NCBI GenBank assembly: GCA_030691665.1
Contig: JAUYDU010000272.1
Coordinates: forward strand, 1-5,623
Length of the DNA stretch: 5,623 nucleotides
Direction of reading: 5' to 3'
Source: Chloroflexota bacterium
GTDB taxonomy: Bacteria > Chloroflexota > Dehalococcoidia > SM23-28-2
Under the pieces are notes generated by a model that saw only the letters and a program-made list of their open reading frames with translations, searched no databases and was not told the origin of the DNA. A program made the translations under genes and the position numbers. This document shows positions 5,217 to 5,623 of the stretch, piece after piece. Positions within the stretch are counted from its first letter, which is position 1. Every line of letters begins with the position of its first letter.

Positions 5217-5225
5217 TCACCTCCT
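5217..5225 (-). promoter_or_regulatory. Near-perfect ribosome binding site of the small gene
   Basis: The minus strand reads AGGAGGTGA, eight nucleotides from the core AGGAGG to the ATG. It is the best match to the 16S anti-Shine-Dalgarno sequence in the window and fixes the start of the 56-residue gene. Confidence 0.8.
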
Positions 5226-5623
5226 GATCCGCCGCTCGCTAGCCAGTGGTCACGGCTCGCTCCCAGCGGCCCATCCATATCTCCTCTTCTAGGATACGGC
5301 CCCCTCCCAGGCCCGTCGATATGCCCAGGGGCACGTTCAGGCGACGCCTCGGTCGCCATCTCTCAACGCCCATCCGTCTACCGCCAATGGCACCTTGCCA
5401 TGACCTACGGCACCCCCAGCAGGCCTGCCCTCTCCACCTGATGCCTAACCACGCCAGCGACCCACCCAGTCAGGAGCCGAACCCGCCGCATCCGTCCGTT
5501 CCTCAGCACGCAGCCCGTCGCCACGGTGAGCCAATATATGCCCTTGGATATACAAGAGCTTGTGTGACAGATTTCACGACCGCTCTCGAGGGGCCCGAAA
5601 AATGTGCCCAATGGCACCTCGAC
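5226..5623. other. Stretch with no supported gene
   Basis: Open frames here overlap the small gene's leader or lack ribosome binding sites and recognisable sequence. The minus-strand frame at 5405-5617 starts at GTG and encodes an uneven, cysteine-containing peptide that I cannot support. The stretch contains the presumed leader and promoter region of the small minus-strand gene, a CRP-like palindrome (5563-5578), and a 12-bp direct repeat CCAATGGCACCT at 5384-5395 and 5608-5619. Confidence 0.5.
5563..5578. promoter_or_regulatory. CRP/FNR-family-like operator
   Basis: TGTGA-CAGATT-TCACG matches nine of the ten core bases of the CRP consensus TGTGA-N6-TCACA. It lies in AT-richer DNA (about 5531-5580) than its surroundings, as is common for promoters. 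The regulated gene is unknown: it could be the small minus-strand gene, about 350 nt away, or a + strand gene beyond the window. A chance match is possible. Confidence 0.35.

Noticed and set aside
5099..5359. Minus-strand open frame of 86 codons
   Set aside because: It overlaps the 56-codon gene in another frame; the shorter frame has the strong ribosome binding site and a membrane segment.
5405..5617. Minus-strand open frame of 70 codons with GTG start
   Set aside because: No ribosome binding site, uneven composition, and no recognisable family. The GTG sits near the window edge, so a longer gene cannot be excluded.

Overview
The window is high-GC bacterial DNA carrying four genes that I can support, separated by intergenic DNA unusually rich in small structured repeats. 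The organism is probably an uncultured environmental bacterium. The mix of a DUF4389 membrane protein, an FG-GAP lipoprotein and an HD-GYP sensor, with many short hairpin repeats, fits Chloroflexota (Dehalococcoidia-like) assemblies. That placement is inference from general resemblance; no rRNA or marker gene is present to confirm it.

Layout. Positions 1-198 hold two perfect hairpins and a candidate sigma70-type promoter. Positions 199-768 (+) encode a small DUF4389-type membrane protein that looks like two diverged copies of one module. Positions 825-2387 (+) encode a secreted lipoprotein with seven FG-GAP repeats, most exactly 210 bp, predicted to form a seven-bladed beta-propeller. The two genes are close and in the same direction, so they are probably co-transcribed. 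Positions 2388-3207 contain no credible gene. They hold a nested inverted repeat, several perfect short hairpins, a 119-bp MITE-like inverted repeat and a 139-bp array of about 20 pyrimidine heptamers. Positions 3208-4809 (+) encode a membrane sensor with TM segments, a GAF domain and an HD-GYP domain, predicted to hydrolyse cyclic di-GMP. Its last 19 residues and its stop codon lie in the first unit of a 65-bp tandem repeat (4750-4919). Positions 5041-5211 (-) hold a 56-codon gene for a one-TM small protein, with a near-perfect ribosome binding site and its own terminator-like hairpin (4971-5000). Positions 5226-5623 have no supported gene, apart from a CRP/FNR-like palindrome at 5563-5578.

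No single pathway links the genes. The HD-GYP protein is a second-messenger enzyme at the membrane, the propeller lipoprotein acts outside the membrane, and the other two are small membrane proteins of unknown function. The most unusual aspect is the repeats: related hairpin modules follow or form the ends of all three + strand genes, and the heptamer array sits directly before the HD-GYP gene, where length changes could affect its expression. I see no CRISPR array, tRNA, rRNA or transposase gene.
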